The position numbers were made by a program, and so were the translations under genes. From Christiangramia sediminis (GTDB taxonomy: Bacteria; Bacteroidota; Bacteroidia; Flavobacteriales; Flavobacteriaceae), in contig NZ_JAJBZG010000005.1 in assembly GCF_020552705.1 (NCBI RefSeq), positions 1 to 64,000 on the forward strand: a DNA stretch of 64,000 nucleotides. Reading direction: 5' to 3'. Under the pieces are notes generated by a model, which was not told where the DNA came from, ran no database searches, and saw only the letters and a program-made list of their open reading frames with translations. Shown piece by piece: positions 41,459 through 50,054 of this stretch (its first letter is position 1; the number at the start of each line of letters is the position of its first letter).

Positions 41459-42715
41459 TTACATTCCGGTTCTAATCGCTTCTACAGGATCCAGTTTAGA
41501 GGCTGAAATTGCGGGTATTATCCCTGATACCAAACCTATCATAGCCGAAACTGCTAAGCCTATCGAAATATTTAAAGGTGATAATACAAATTCAAAATCA
41601 CCGGTAAACTGTGTTGCTATAACAGAAACAAGCCAGACAACAAAGAGACCTACCATTCCCCCAATAACTGATAGAATGATCGCTTCAAAAAGGAATTGTG
41701 AAAGAATGAATTTATTTTTAGCCCCGAGGGATTTTTGGATCCCGATAAGATTTGTTCTCTCTTTTACACTCACAAACATGATATTGGCAATCCCAAAACC
41801 ACCCACAAGAAGAGAAAATCCGCTAATCACAAGACCTATGATATTCAGTTGTCCCGTAATATTGTCTATAAAATCTGCAAAACCCTGCAACTGATTAACA
41901 AAAAAGTTATTGATCTCTCCGGGTTTAATTCCCCGCATATTTCGTAACTGTTGCTCCAGAATGGCAATAAATTCATCATTATCCACCCCTTCTTCAGGCT
42001 TTAAAACTATTTGCGGAAAGACTGTACCCTTGGTAGTGCCATAAACCCGACGTGCAAAATTTGCAGGAACAAAAGCCTGCCCATCTCTGGAATTTCCAAA
42101 TAAGGATTGCCCCTGTTTCTTCATCACTCCTATTACCGTAGCTTTTCTACCAAAAATTCTGATCTCTTTCCCCATAGGATTGATTTCACCAAATAAATTT
42201 GTGGCGACCTCGTGCCCTAAAATAATAACTGGGGAACCGCTTACCGCTTCAGGCTCATTAAAAAAACGCCCCTCAGCCAGTTCAAAAGCTTCGATATCAT
42301 AATATTCATGAGTTACCGCACCCACATCTACTCCAGCACTGGTCACATCCCGGTATTTTAAAGAAGCACCTCCCGGGATTCCCAAAGCAAAACTTATGGC
42401 TTCCAGGTCTGGCATGCTTTTCTTTAAACTCTGATATTCTTCGTAGGAAACATCGGGAAATTGTTCTCTTTTCCAACGGGGAATGTCGGAAGGTCCAAAA
42501 TTAAATCTCATAAGGATAATCGTGCTGTTATCCAAAGAACTCAGGCTTCCCTTGATATCTTTTTTTAAAGAATCTACAGCAGCCAGCACAGCAATAATTG
42601 AAAATATACCAATAGTAACACCCAACAAAGAGAGAAACGTACGTAGACGATTATTTTTAAGAGCGTTTATCGCAAAATTAAAGCTCTCCTTGAGAACGCG
42701 TAAATAAATTAGCAT
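41459..42715 (-). CDS. ABC transporter permease, MacB/FtsX type
   Basis: 418 aa. First TM helix in 'LRTFLSLLGVTIGIFSIIAVLAAVDS' (residues 24-48), a large periplasmic MacB-PCD-like domain (about 50-280), then three TM helices in the FtsX-like part starting 'ISGFSLLVGGFGIANIMFVSVKERTNLIGIQKSLGAKNKFIL' and ending 'SASKLDPVEAIRTGM', the classic family tail. Such permeases do mechanotransmission for efflux of peptides, antibiotics or lipoproteins. No ATPase or adaptor gene is adjacent, so the partners must be elsewhere. Substrate unknown. Confidence 0.9.
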   Translation of the reverse strand: MLIYLRVLKESFNFAINALKNNRLRTFLSLLGVTIGIFSIIAVLAAVDSLKKDIKGSLSSLDNSTIILMRFNFGPSDIPRWKREQFPDVSYEEYQSLKKSMPDLEAISFALGIPGGASLKYRDVTSAGVDVGAVTHEYYDIEAFELAEGRFFNEPEAVSGSPVIILGHEVATNLFGEINPMGKEIRIFGRKATVIGVMKKQGQSLFGNSRDGQAFVPANFARRVYGTTKGTVFPQIVLKPEEGVDNDEFIAILEQQLRNMRGIKPGEINNFFVNQLQGFADFIDNITGQLNIIGLVISGFSLLVGGFGIANIMFVSVKERTNLIGIQKSLGAKNKFILSQFLFEAIILSVIGGMVGLFVVWLVSVIATQFTGDFEFVLSPLNISIGLAVSAMIGLVSGIIPAISASKLDPVEAIRTGM

Positions 42716-42832
42716 GGTATAGTAATCAGCTGTTTTTAGACGATTTAAAGATAGGACGCATAAAGGAATTTTTCGTTACAAAATTTATCGAGAATTCATT
42801 CAATCTACTTTCAAATTTTTGGCTTAATTAAC

Positions 42833-42840
42833 TACTTTTG
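42833..42840 (+). promoter_or_regulatory. -7 box of purH
   Basis: TACTTTTG followed by CA, 22 bp before the purH ATG. No convincing -33 TTG. No PurR-like palindrome seen in the 147-bp gap. Confidence 0.5.
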
Positions 42841-42862
42841 CAGCTTTAACAAACACAACACA

Positions 42863-44395
42863 ATGAGCGAATTAAAACAAGCAAAATCTGCTTTAATTTC
42901 AGTTTTCAGCAAAGACGGACTAGAACCCATCGTTAGAAAACTTGACGACCTGGGCATCAGCATATATTCTACGGGAGGAACCGAAAAATTCATTAAAGAC
43001 CTGGGAATTAATGTGATTCCTGTTGAAGATGTTACTTCTTACCCATCTATTTTAGGCGGAAGAGTAAAAACGCTTCACCCTAAAGTTTTTGGCGGAATTC
43101 TTAACCGTCAGGATCACGAAGGAGATGTAAAAGAGCTGGAACAGTTTGAAATTCCTCAAATTGACATTGTGATCGTGGATCTTTATCCATTTGAAAAAAC
43201 GGTAGCTTCTGGAGCTGAAGAACAGGATATCATTGAAAAAATTGATATTGGCGGAATTTCCCTGATCAGGGCAGCAGCTAAGAATTTCAAAGATGTTACC
43301 TGCGTTTCTTCTGTAGATGAGTATCAGGAATTTCTTGATCTTCTAAATGAGAAAAACGGAGAGACAAGTCTTGCAGACAGAAAAAGATTCGCCACCAAAG
43401 CCTTTAATATTTCATCTCATTACGATTCAGCGATCTTCAATTATTTCAATAAAGAAGCTGAGGTAAATTCTTTCAAGCAAAGTGAACTAAAAGGAAAGGA
43501 ATTGAGATATGGTGAAAACCCGCATCAAAAAGGAACTTTCTTCGGTGATTTTGAGGCTATTTTCGATAAACTTCATGGAAAAGAACTTTCATACAACAAT
43601 TTACTTGATGTTGATGCCGCGGTGAACTTAATGAATGAATTTAAAGGAGAAGCGCCAACTTTTGCGATCTTAAAACACAACAATGCCTGTGGACTTGCAC
43701 AACGAGACACTATTCACCAGGCTTATGTAGATGCCCTGGCTGGAGATCCTGTTTCTGCTTTCGGTGGAATTTTGATAAGCAATGTGGAAATTGATGCCGA
43801 AACTGCTGAAGAAATCCACAAACTTTTCTGCGAAGTGGTGATCGCTCCATCATATTCAGAAAAAGCGCTGGAAATTTTAAAAGGTAAAAAGAACAGGATT
43901 CTTTTAATTCTTAAAGATGTAGCACTTCCGAAAAACCAGGTAAGAACCTGTTTAAATGGTGTTTTAGTTCAGGATAAAGATCTAAAAACAGATTCAATTG
44001 AAGATCTAAAGCAAGCTACAAACAATAAAGCAACAGATGAAGAGTTATCTGACATGATATTTGCATCTAAGATCTGCAAACACACTAAATCGAATACCAT
44101 CGTTTTAGCAAAAAACAAACAACTTTGTGCAAGTGGTACAGGACAAACATCAAGAGTTGATGCCCTAACCCAGAGCATTGAAAAAGCAAGATCATTTGAT
44201 TTTGATCTAAAAGGGGCAGTTATGGCGAGTGATGCGTTCTTTCCATTTCCAGACTGTGTGGAAATTGCAGGAAACGCAGGAATCACAGCAGTAATACAGC
44301 CCGGTGGCTCTATAAAAGATCAGCTGAGCATCGATTATTGTAACGAGAATAATATCGCAATGCTGATGACTGGAACACGCCATTTTAAACATTAA
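42863..44395 (+). CDS. purH: bifunctional AICAR transformylase / IMP cyclohydrolase
   Basis: 510 aa, last two steps of purine synthesis to IMP in the cytosol. N-terminal MGS-like cyclohydrolase domain (about 8-190: 'ALISVFSKDGLEPIVRKL', 'IYSTGGTEKFIKDLG', 'LGGRVKTLHPKVFGGIL', 'VDLYPFEKTV', 'DIGGISLIRAAAKN'). C-terminal transformylase: 'ELRYGENPHQKGTFFG', 'ILKHNNACGLA' (Lys-His catalytic motif), 'GDPVSAFGGIL', 'ASDAFFPFPDCVEIAGNAGITAVIQPGGS' and the final 'AMLMTGTRHFKH'. Full length and intact. The cell-shape operon begins 41 bp after it with no terminator, so partial co-transcription is possible. Confidence 0.98.
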   Translation: MSELKQAKSALISVFSKDGLEPIVRKLDDLGISIYSTGGTEKFIKDLGINVIPVEDVTSYPSILGGRVKTLHPKVFGGILNRQDHEGDVKELEQFEIPQIDIVIVDLYPFEKTVASGAEEQDIIEKIDIGGISLIRAAAKNFKDVTCVSSVDEYQEFLDLLNEKNGETSLADRKRFATKAFNISSHYDSAIFNYFNKEAEVNSFKQSELKGKELRYGENPHQKGTFFGDFEAIFDKLHGKELSYNNLLDVDAAVNLMNEFKGEAPTFAILKHNNACGLAQRDTIHQAYVDALAGDPVSAFGGILISNVEIDAETAEEIHKLFCEVVIAPSYSEKALEILKGKKNRILLILKDVALPKNQVRTCLNGVLVQDKDLKTDSIEDLKQATNNKATDEELSDMIFASKICKHTKSNTIVLAKNKQLCASGTGQTSRVDALTQSIEKARSFDFDLKGAVMASDAFFPFPDCVEIAGNAGITAVIQPGGSIKDQLSIDYCNENNIAMLMTGTRHFKH

Positions 44396-44436
44396 TTTTA
44401 GTACATTTACCCAAACCTCAATACTTATAAAACACT

Positions 44437-45465
44437 ATGGGATTTTTTGACTTTCTCATTGAAGAAATTGCAATCGACTTAGGTACAGCCAACACCCTGA
44501 TAATTCATAACGACAAAGTTGTTGTGGACAGTCCTTCTATCGTGGCACGCGACCGCACTTCCGGCAAGATTACCGCAGTTGGTAAAGAAGCAGCGATGAT
44601 GCAGGGAAAAACTCATGAGAATATTAAAACTATTCGCCCTTTAAAGGATGGGGTTATTGCCGACTTTGATGCTAGTGAAAAAATGCTCACTATGTTCATC
44701 AAAGAAATACCGGCTCTTAAAAAGAAACTTTTTACTCCCGCCTTAAGAATGGTTATTTGTATTCCTTCAGGTATTACCGAAGTGGAAATGCGAGCCGTTA
44801 AGGAAAGTGCAGAAAGAGTGAACGGAAAAGAGGTTTACCTAATTCATGAACCAATGGCAGCAGCTATTGGTATTGGCGTTGACATTATGCAGCCAAAAGG
44901 AAATATGATCGTGGATATAGGAGGTGGTACAACAGAGATCGCGGTAATTGCCCTTGGAGGTATTGTTTGTGACAAGTCTATTAAAATTGCCGGGGATGTC
45001 TTCACCAATGATATTGTATATTACATGCGTACGCAACATAACCTTTATGTAGGAGAGCGTACTGCAGAAAAAATAAAAATTCAGATTGGTGCAGCTACCG
45101 AAGACCTTGAGGTTCCGCCAGATGAAATGAGTGTTCAGGGTAGAGATCTACTAACAGGAAAACCTAAACAGGTAAATATTTCTTACCGTGAGATCGCCAA
45201 GGCTCTGGACAAATCTATTCTTAGAATTGAGGATGCGGTGATGGAAACTTTATCTCAAACTCCCCCGGAACTTGCTGCTGATATTTACAACACCGGGATC
45301 TATCTTGCTGGTGGTGGTTCTATGTTAAGAGGACTGGATAAACGTCTATCTCAAAAAACAGATCTTCCTGTATATATCGCAGAAGATCCATTAAGAGCAG
45401 TAGTTCGTGGAACTGGTATCACCTTAAAAACATTGAACAGATACAAAGGAATTTTGATCAAGTAG
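44437..45465 (+). CDS. mreB: rod-shape-determining actin-like protein MreB
   Basis: 342 aa, typical. Actin-fold ATPase forming short filaments under the inner membrane that steer wall synthesis. Phosphate 1 'EIAIDLGTANTLI' (10-22), 'EPMAAAIGIGVDIMQPKGNMIVDIGGGTTEIAVIA' (connect and phosphate 2), adenosine motif 'IYLAGGGSMLRGLDK'. First gene of mreB-mreC-mreD-mrdA-rodA; mreC starts 14 bp after. Confidence 0.98.
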   Translation: MGFFDFLIEEIAIDLGTANTLIIHNDKVVVDSPSIVARDRTSGKITAVGKEAAMMQGKTHENIKTIRPLKDGVIADFDASEKMLTMFIKEIPALKKKLFTPALRMVICIPSGITEVEMRAVKESAERVNGKEVYLIHEPMAAAIGIGVDIMQPKGNMIVDIGGGTTEIAVIALGGIVCDKSIKIAGDVFTNDIVYYMRTQHNLYVGERTAEKIKIQIGAATEDLEVPPDEMSVQGRDLLTGKPKQVNISYREIAKALDKSILRIEDAVMETLSQTPPELAADIYNTGIYLAGGGSMLRGLDKRLSQKTDLPVYIAEDPLRAVVRGTGITLKTLNRYKGILIK

Positions 45466-45479
45466 GAGAAGTTTAATTT

Positions 45480-46307
45480 ATGCAGCAGATTTTCAATTTT
45501 CTTATAAGGAATAAGAATTCAATTTTATTCTTAATTCTGCTTGCTGTATCTGTTTTTCTAACCATTCAGAATCACGCCTTTCAAAAAAGCCGGTTTATAA
45601 GCTCTGCCAATTTTGTTACAGGTGGGGTTTATTCCTGGTCAAACAACCTTAATACTTATCTCCATTTAGACGAATACAACGAACGACTTCTGGAGGAAAA
45701 TAATAAGCTTCGGAATATTATTTCCAACATCAACGATAGCATTTCTGTTGAAAAACAATTAGACAGTATATCTTTTGAAGGAGATTATTTATTCAGGACG
45801 GCCAGAGTGATCAATAACAATTTCACGAAAGTAGATAATTATCTTACTCTTAACCGTGGAGAAAACTCTGGAATACAACCTGAATACGGAGTAATTACCA
45901 GTCAGGGTATCGTGGGAATTGTAGATAGAACAAATAAGGAATATTCCCGGGTAATTTCTATTTTAAATAGTAGGTCCAGGATCAATGCCCAACTAAGCAA
46001 CACCAATCATTTTGGCAGCCTCATTTGGGACGGAAAAGACCCGAATGTCGTTCAATTAACCGATGTTCCCAGACAGGCACCACTACAAAAAGGAGATACA
46101 ATAATCACCGGGGGACGCTCATTGATCTTTCCAAAGGGAATTCCCATAGGAAGTATTGAAGATTTCAGCTTAGACCAGACCCAAAGTTATTATACCATCA
46201 ATATCAAATTATTCAATGACATGACAAATATAGGTTACGTCTATATTATTGAAAATGTGAATAAAGAGGTGGTAGAAGAATTACAGAAAACAACCAATGA
46301 GCAGTAA
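45480..46307 (+). CDS. mreC: rod-shape-determining protein MreC
   Basis: 275 aa. One TM helix near the N-terminus (13-28, 'SILFLILLAVSVFLTI'), a coiled coil (about 60-95, 'YNERLLEENNKLRNIISNIND'), then the beta-rich MreC domain ('GENSGIQPEYGVITSQGIVGIVDR', 'DTIITGGRSLIFPKGIPIGSI'). It links MreB to the periplasmic penicillin-binding protein of the elongasome. The 3' end overlaps mreD by 11 bp. Confidence 0.95.
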   Translation: MQQIFNFLIRNKNSILFLILLAVSVFLTIQNHAFQKSRFISSANFVTGGVYSWSNNLNTYLHLDEYNERLLEENNKLRNIISNINDSISVEKQLDSISFEGDYLFRTARVINNNFTKVDNYLTLNRGENSGIQPEYGVITSQGIVGIVDRTNKEYSRVISILNSRSRINAQLSNTNHFGSLIWDGKDPNVVQLTDVPRQAPLQKGDTIITGGRSLIFPKGIPIGSIEDFSLDQTQSYYTINIKLFNDMTNIGYVYIIENVNKEVVEELQKTTNEQ

Positions 46308-46803
46308 GTTATTTTCAAATATCACCCGTTTTGTAATTCTTGTATTTCTACAGGTATTAGTCCTTAATAATATCAATTTTGCGGGATATATAAATCCGCA
46401 TTTATATGTCTTATTTATTTTACTTTACCCCTTTACCGGAAATCAAAGCCTTTTTCTTTTCCTGTCATTTTTCCTGGGAATAAGCATTGATATTTTTGAA
46501 GACAGCGGCGGAATCAATGCTGCAGCCTGTTTGGTGGCTGCATTTGTTAGACCAAATTTACTTCGATTTTCTTTCGGTATTAGCTATGATCATCAAAACA
46601 TAAGACTTGCGAACACTGCATTTGGATCGAAACTGAGTTATATATTCATGATGGTGATCATACACCATTTTGTATTGTTTTCTTTGGAAATGTTCAGTCT
46701 AAATCATATACTCCTAATTCTGAAAAAGACATTTTTTTCAAGTATATTCACTATAATCCTTACACTTTTAAGCCTTACGCTATTTAGTAAGAAATATCGA
46801 TGA
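46297..46803 (+). CDS. mreD: rod-shape-determining protein MreD
   Basis: 168 aa, five or six hydrophobic segments from the N-terminus to 'LLSLTLFSKKYR'. 'GYINPHLYVLFILLYPF' and 'FLGISIDIFEDSGGINAAACLVAAFVRP' are typical of the Bacteroidota MreD. Integral membrane partner of MreC. Its stop overlaps the mrdA start by 4 bp (ATGA). Confidence 0.92.
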   Translation: MSSKLFSNITRFVILVFLQVLVLNNINFAGYINPHLYVLFILLYPFTGNQSLFLFLSFFLGISIDIFEDSGGINAAACLVAAFVRPNLLRFSFGISYDHQNIRLANTAFGSKLSYIFMMVIIHHFVLFSLEMFSLNHILLILKKTFFSSIFTIILTLLSLTLFSKKYR

Positions 46804-48668
46804 GAAAAGTATTACTCTACATAACCATTCTAACTACCGGTATACTCTTTATTGGAAGACTATTCTATCTTCAGGTTGTAGATACTTCACTGGCTATTAG
46901 GTCGCAGGATAATGCGATTAAAGTGGTTTATGATTATCCCCAAAGAGGATATATTCATGACAGGGACGGCGAGCTGATGGTTTCTAACCAACCATCTTAT
47001 GATGTGATGGTGATTCCAAGAAACCTTAAGCCTTTTGACACTACAGAATTTTGCAATATACTGAATCTTTCCAGGGAAGACCTGGAGAAAAAACTGGATA
47101 AAGCACGCATCTACTCTCCCATGTTACCTTCTGTGGTGATTCCGCAGTTAACAAAAAGTGAGTATGCAATTCTTCAGGAGAAAATGAGGAATTATGAAGG
47201 CTTTTATATTCAGAAAAGATCACTTAGAGATTACCAGGTAGATCATAGTGCAAACGTTCTGGGATATATTGCTGAAGTCAACCCAAGCATCGTAAGTAAA
47301 AACCCTTATTATATTTCAGGTGACCTTATTGGTCGTGCAGGTGTTGAAAGCCAGTACGAAGAATTATTACGTGGAGTAAAAGGAGTGAAATATATCCAGA
47401 AAGACAGATTCAACAGAGATATTGGAGCTTATAAAGATGGGATTTATGACACCCTTCCGGAAAAAGGAAAAGACATTACCATTACCATAGATGCTGCTTT
47501 ACAGGCTTACGGTACAAAATTGATGCAAGGAAAGAGAGGTGGCATAGTTGCCCTGGAACCTGAAACAGGTGAAATCCTTGCCCTGATAACTGCACCAACC
47601 TATGATCCTGCTAAACTGGTTGGCCGGAAACGCTCTCCCAATTTCACAGAATTATATTACGACACCATTGCCAGACCATTATATGACCGGGGCTTACTTG
47701 CCGAATATCCTCCGGGTTCTCCTTTTAAAACTTTAAATGCGCTGATCGGACTTCAGGAAGGAGTGGTTGATACTGAGGACAGTTTCTCCTGTAACCACGG
47801 GTATACTTACGGTAGAGGACGAAAATTAGGATGTCACGCACATCCAAGCCCGTTATCGATGGTTCCCGGCATCGCTCAATCCTGTAATGCATATTTTGCC
47901 AATGTGTACCGGCGTATTATTGAGAAATATCCAACTCCACAGGAAGGTATGAATACCTGGAATGCCCATCTGAAAAGTTTTGGATTAGGAGATTACCTGG
48001 GATCTGATCTTAGCACAGGCAGGCCGGGAAAAATTCCTGATGCTGAATATTATAATCAGATATATGATTACCCTACCTATAAATGGTATGCGACGGCGAC
48101 TATATCTAACGCAATTGGGCAGGGAGAGGTTCTAATGACACCAATCCAGTTAGCGAACATGGCCGCGATCATTAGCAATAAAGGCTGGTATTACACCCCT
48201 CATATTCTAAAAGAGATCAATGGTCAGCCTATCAAGGAAGAAAAATTTACCAAAAAGAATTTTACCACTATAGACGCAAAAAATTATGAACCCGTGATCG
48301 AAGGGATGCATGAGGTATACAAAAGTGGTACCGCATCTACATTAAGAATTCCGGGGGTTGAAATAGCAGGAAAAACCGGAACTGCAGAAAATTTTGCCAA
48401 AGTGGGTGGGAAAAGAGTGCAATTAACCGATCATTCAATTTTTGTCGCTTTTGCACCGGTTGAAAACCCGAAGATCGCCATCGCAGTTTTTGTGGAAAAT
48501 GGATATTGGGGAAGTCGTTACGCAGGCCGTATGGCTAGTTTAATGATAGAAAAATATATGAAAGGCACAATTACCAGAACAGATATGGAAGACTGGATAC
48601 TAAGTCACAGTCTGGAAAATGAATACGCAAAACCTATTAGCGGGGAACCTTTTATAATTAATCAGTAA
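46800..48668 (+). CDS. mrdA: penicillin-binding protein 2
   Basis: 622 aa monofunctional transpeptidase cross-linking peptidoglycan during elongation. N-terminal TM anchor (5-25); dimerisation domain with 'YPQRGYIHDRDGELMVSNQPSYDV' (47-69); transpeptidase with active Ser307 in 'YPPGSPFK' (SxxK, 307-310), 'SCN' at 361-363 and 'KTG' at 524-526. 'GRAGVESQYEELLRGVKG' is the family linker. Works with RodA encoded directly downstream, which starts at the next base after its stop. Confidence 0.97.
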   Translation: MRKVLLYITILTTGILFIGRLFYLQVVDTSLAIRSQDNAIKVVYDYPQRGYIHDRDGELMVSNQPSYDVMVIPRNLKPFDTTEFCNILNLSREDLEKKLDKARIYSPMLPSVVIPQLTKSEYAILQEKMRNYEGFYIQKRSLRDYQVDHSANVLGYIAEVNPSIVSKNPYYISGDLIGRAGVESQYEELLRGVKGVKYIQKDRFNRDIGAYKDGIYDTLPEKGKDITITIDAALQAYGTKLMQGKRGGIVALEPETGEILALITAPTYDPAKLVGRKRSPNFTELYYDTIARPLYDRGLLAEYPPGSPFKTLNALIGLQEGVVDTEDSFSCNHGYTYGRGRKLGCHAHPSPLSMVPGIAQSCNAYFANVYRRIIEKYPTPQEGMNTWNAHLKSFGLGDYLGSDLSTGRPGKIPDAEYYNQIYDYPTYKWYATATISNAIGQGEVLMTPIQLANMAAIISNKGWYYTPHILKEINGQPIKEEKFTKKNFTTIDAKNYEPVIEGMHEVYKSGTASTLRIPGVEIAGKTGTAENFAKVGGKRVQLTDHSIFVAFAPVENPKIAIAVFVENGYWGSRYAGRMASLMIEKYMKGTITRTDMEDWILSHSLENEYAKPISGEPFIINQ

Positions 48669-49919
48669 ATGGCGAAGAGCAGCGCAGCAGGATTTGACTG
48701 GATCAGTATTTTTATTTATTTAATTTTAATCTGTTTTGGCTGGGCTAATATCTACTCTGCTTCCCTAGGAAGTTCATCAGGATCGTTTTTTGATCTCAAT
48801 CAGCCTTATGGAAAACAGGCACTCTTCATTGGATTAAGCATATTCCTGGTCATTATAGTTCTCTCGATAGAAGCTAAGTTCTACCAGCGTTTTTCAAGTA
48901 TTATTTATATAATTTCCCTGCTATCCCTGGCCGGGTTATTTGTTTTCGGGAAAACAATTTCAGGGGCTACCTCATGGTATTCTTTCGGTAGTTTTGGTAT
49001 TCAACCTTCTGAATTTGCCAAATTCGCTACCGCTTTGGCTTTAGCTAAATATTTGAGTGACATTCAAACCAATATCAAGCAACTAAGTCATCAGGTCAAA
49101 GCCTTTATAATAATCGCAATTCCTGCACTTTTAATCATTCCCCAACCAGATCCCGGAAGTGCACTTGTATATGCAGCTTTCTTTTTCCCCTTATACAGGG
49201 AAGGATTATCCGGATTTTATTTGGTAACAGGATTATCTGCCGTTGCTGTATTTATATTCACCCTGCTTTTTGGTCCGATATGGGTTAGCATAGGGGTTTT
49301 TATTATTGCATTAATGGTATTCTTCAGAAAGCGTAAAAAAAGACCGGGAAGAATATTAATTACATTATTCGCCATAATCTCCATCGCCCTGAGCTTTTCA
49401 GTTAACTATATTTTTGAAAATGTATTTGAACAAAGACACCGGGATAGATTCAATATCGTATTAGGAAAGGAAGTTGATTCAAGAGGTATTGGCTACAACA
49501 CTAACCAAAGTGAAATTGCCATTGGAAGTGGTGGATGGCTTGGAAAGGGCTGGACCGAAGGAACACAAACGAAAGGCCATTTTGTGCCCGAACAACATAC
49601 TGATTATATCTTTAGTACTGTGGGAGAAGAATGGGGATTTCTAGGCAGTGCTATGGTGGTGATCCTATTTGTGTTACTACTCCTGAGACTCCTTGTACTT
49701 GCAGAGAGACAACGCAATCAATTTTACAGGATATATGGTTATTCAGTCATTGGAATATTATTTATCCACTTCCTGGTAAATATCGGGATGGTGATTGGTG
49801 TTTTTCCAACGGTGGGAATTCCACTCCCCTTTTTCAGCTATGGAGGATCGGGACTTTGGGGATTTACGATCCTGCTTTTTATCTTTATTAAATTAGATTC
49901 AGACAGGCTTTCTTACTAA
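48669..49919 (+). CDS. rodA: rod-shape peptidoglycan glycosyltransferase RodA
   Basis: 416 aa SEDS-family polymerase with about ten TM helices. Motifs: 'ATSWYSFGSFGIQPSEFAKFATALALA' , 'LIIPQPDPGSALVYAAFFFP', 'HFVPEQHTDYIFSTVGEEWGFLG' (catalytic loop with Asp in HTDYIF) and 'GVFPTVGIPLPFFSYGGSGLWG'. It polymerises glycan strands from lipid II together with PBP2. Last gene of the mre operon; a bidirectional terminator follows at 50009. Confidence 0.97.
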   Translation: MAKSSAAGFDWISIFIYLILICFGWANIYSASLGSSSGSFFDLNQPYGKQALFIGLSIFLVIIVLSIEAKFYQRFSSIIYIISLLSLAGLFVFGKTISGATSWYSFGSFGIQPSEFAKFATALALAKYLSDIQTNIKQLSHQVKAFIIIAIPALLIIPQPDPGSALVYAAFFFPLYREGLSGFYLVTGLSAVAVFIFTLLFGPIWVSIGVFIIALMVFFRKRKKRPGRILITLFAIISIALSFSVNYIFENVFEQRHRDRFNIVLGKEVDSRGIGYNTNQSEIAIGSGGWLGKGWTEGTQTKGHFVPEQHTDYIFSTVGEEWGFLGSAMVVILFVLLLLRLLVLAERQRNQFYRIYGYSVIGILFIHFLVNIGMVIGVFPTVGIPLPFFSYGGSGLWGFTILLFIFIKLDSDRLSY

Positions 49920-50008
49920 GCACATTTATCCACCATCAACAGAATGGCGGCAACCAGCAAAATTAGAACCGGATAGATATATTTTCTTTTCATATTATAA
50001 GACATAAA

Positions 50009-50037
50009 AAAACCCGGAAAAGAAACTTCCGGGTTTT
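50009..50037. terminator. bidirectional terminator between rodA and the Prc protease
   Basis: AAAACCCGGAA-aagaaac-TTCCGGGTTTT, perfect 11-bp stem with flanking A and T, between two converging genes. Confidence 0.88.
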
Positions 50038-50054
50038 AGTTTATTATTTCAATA

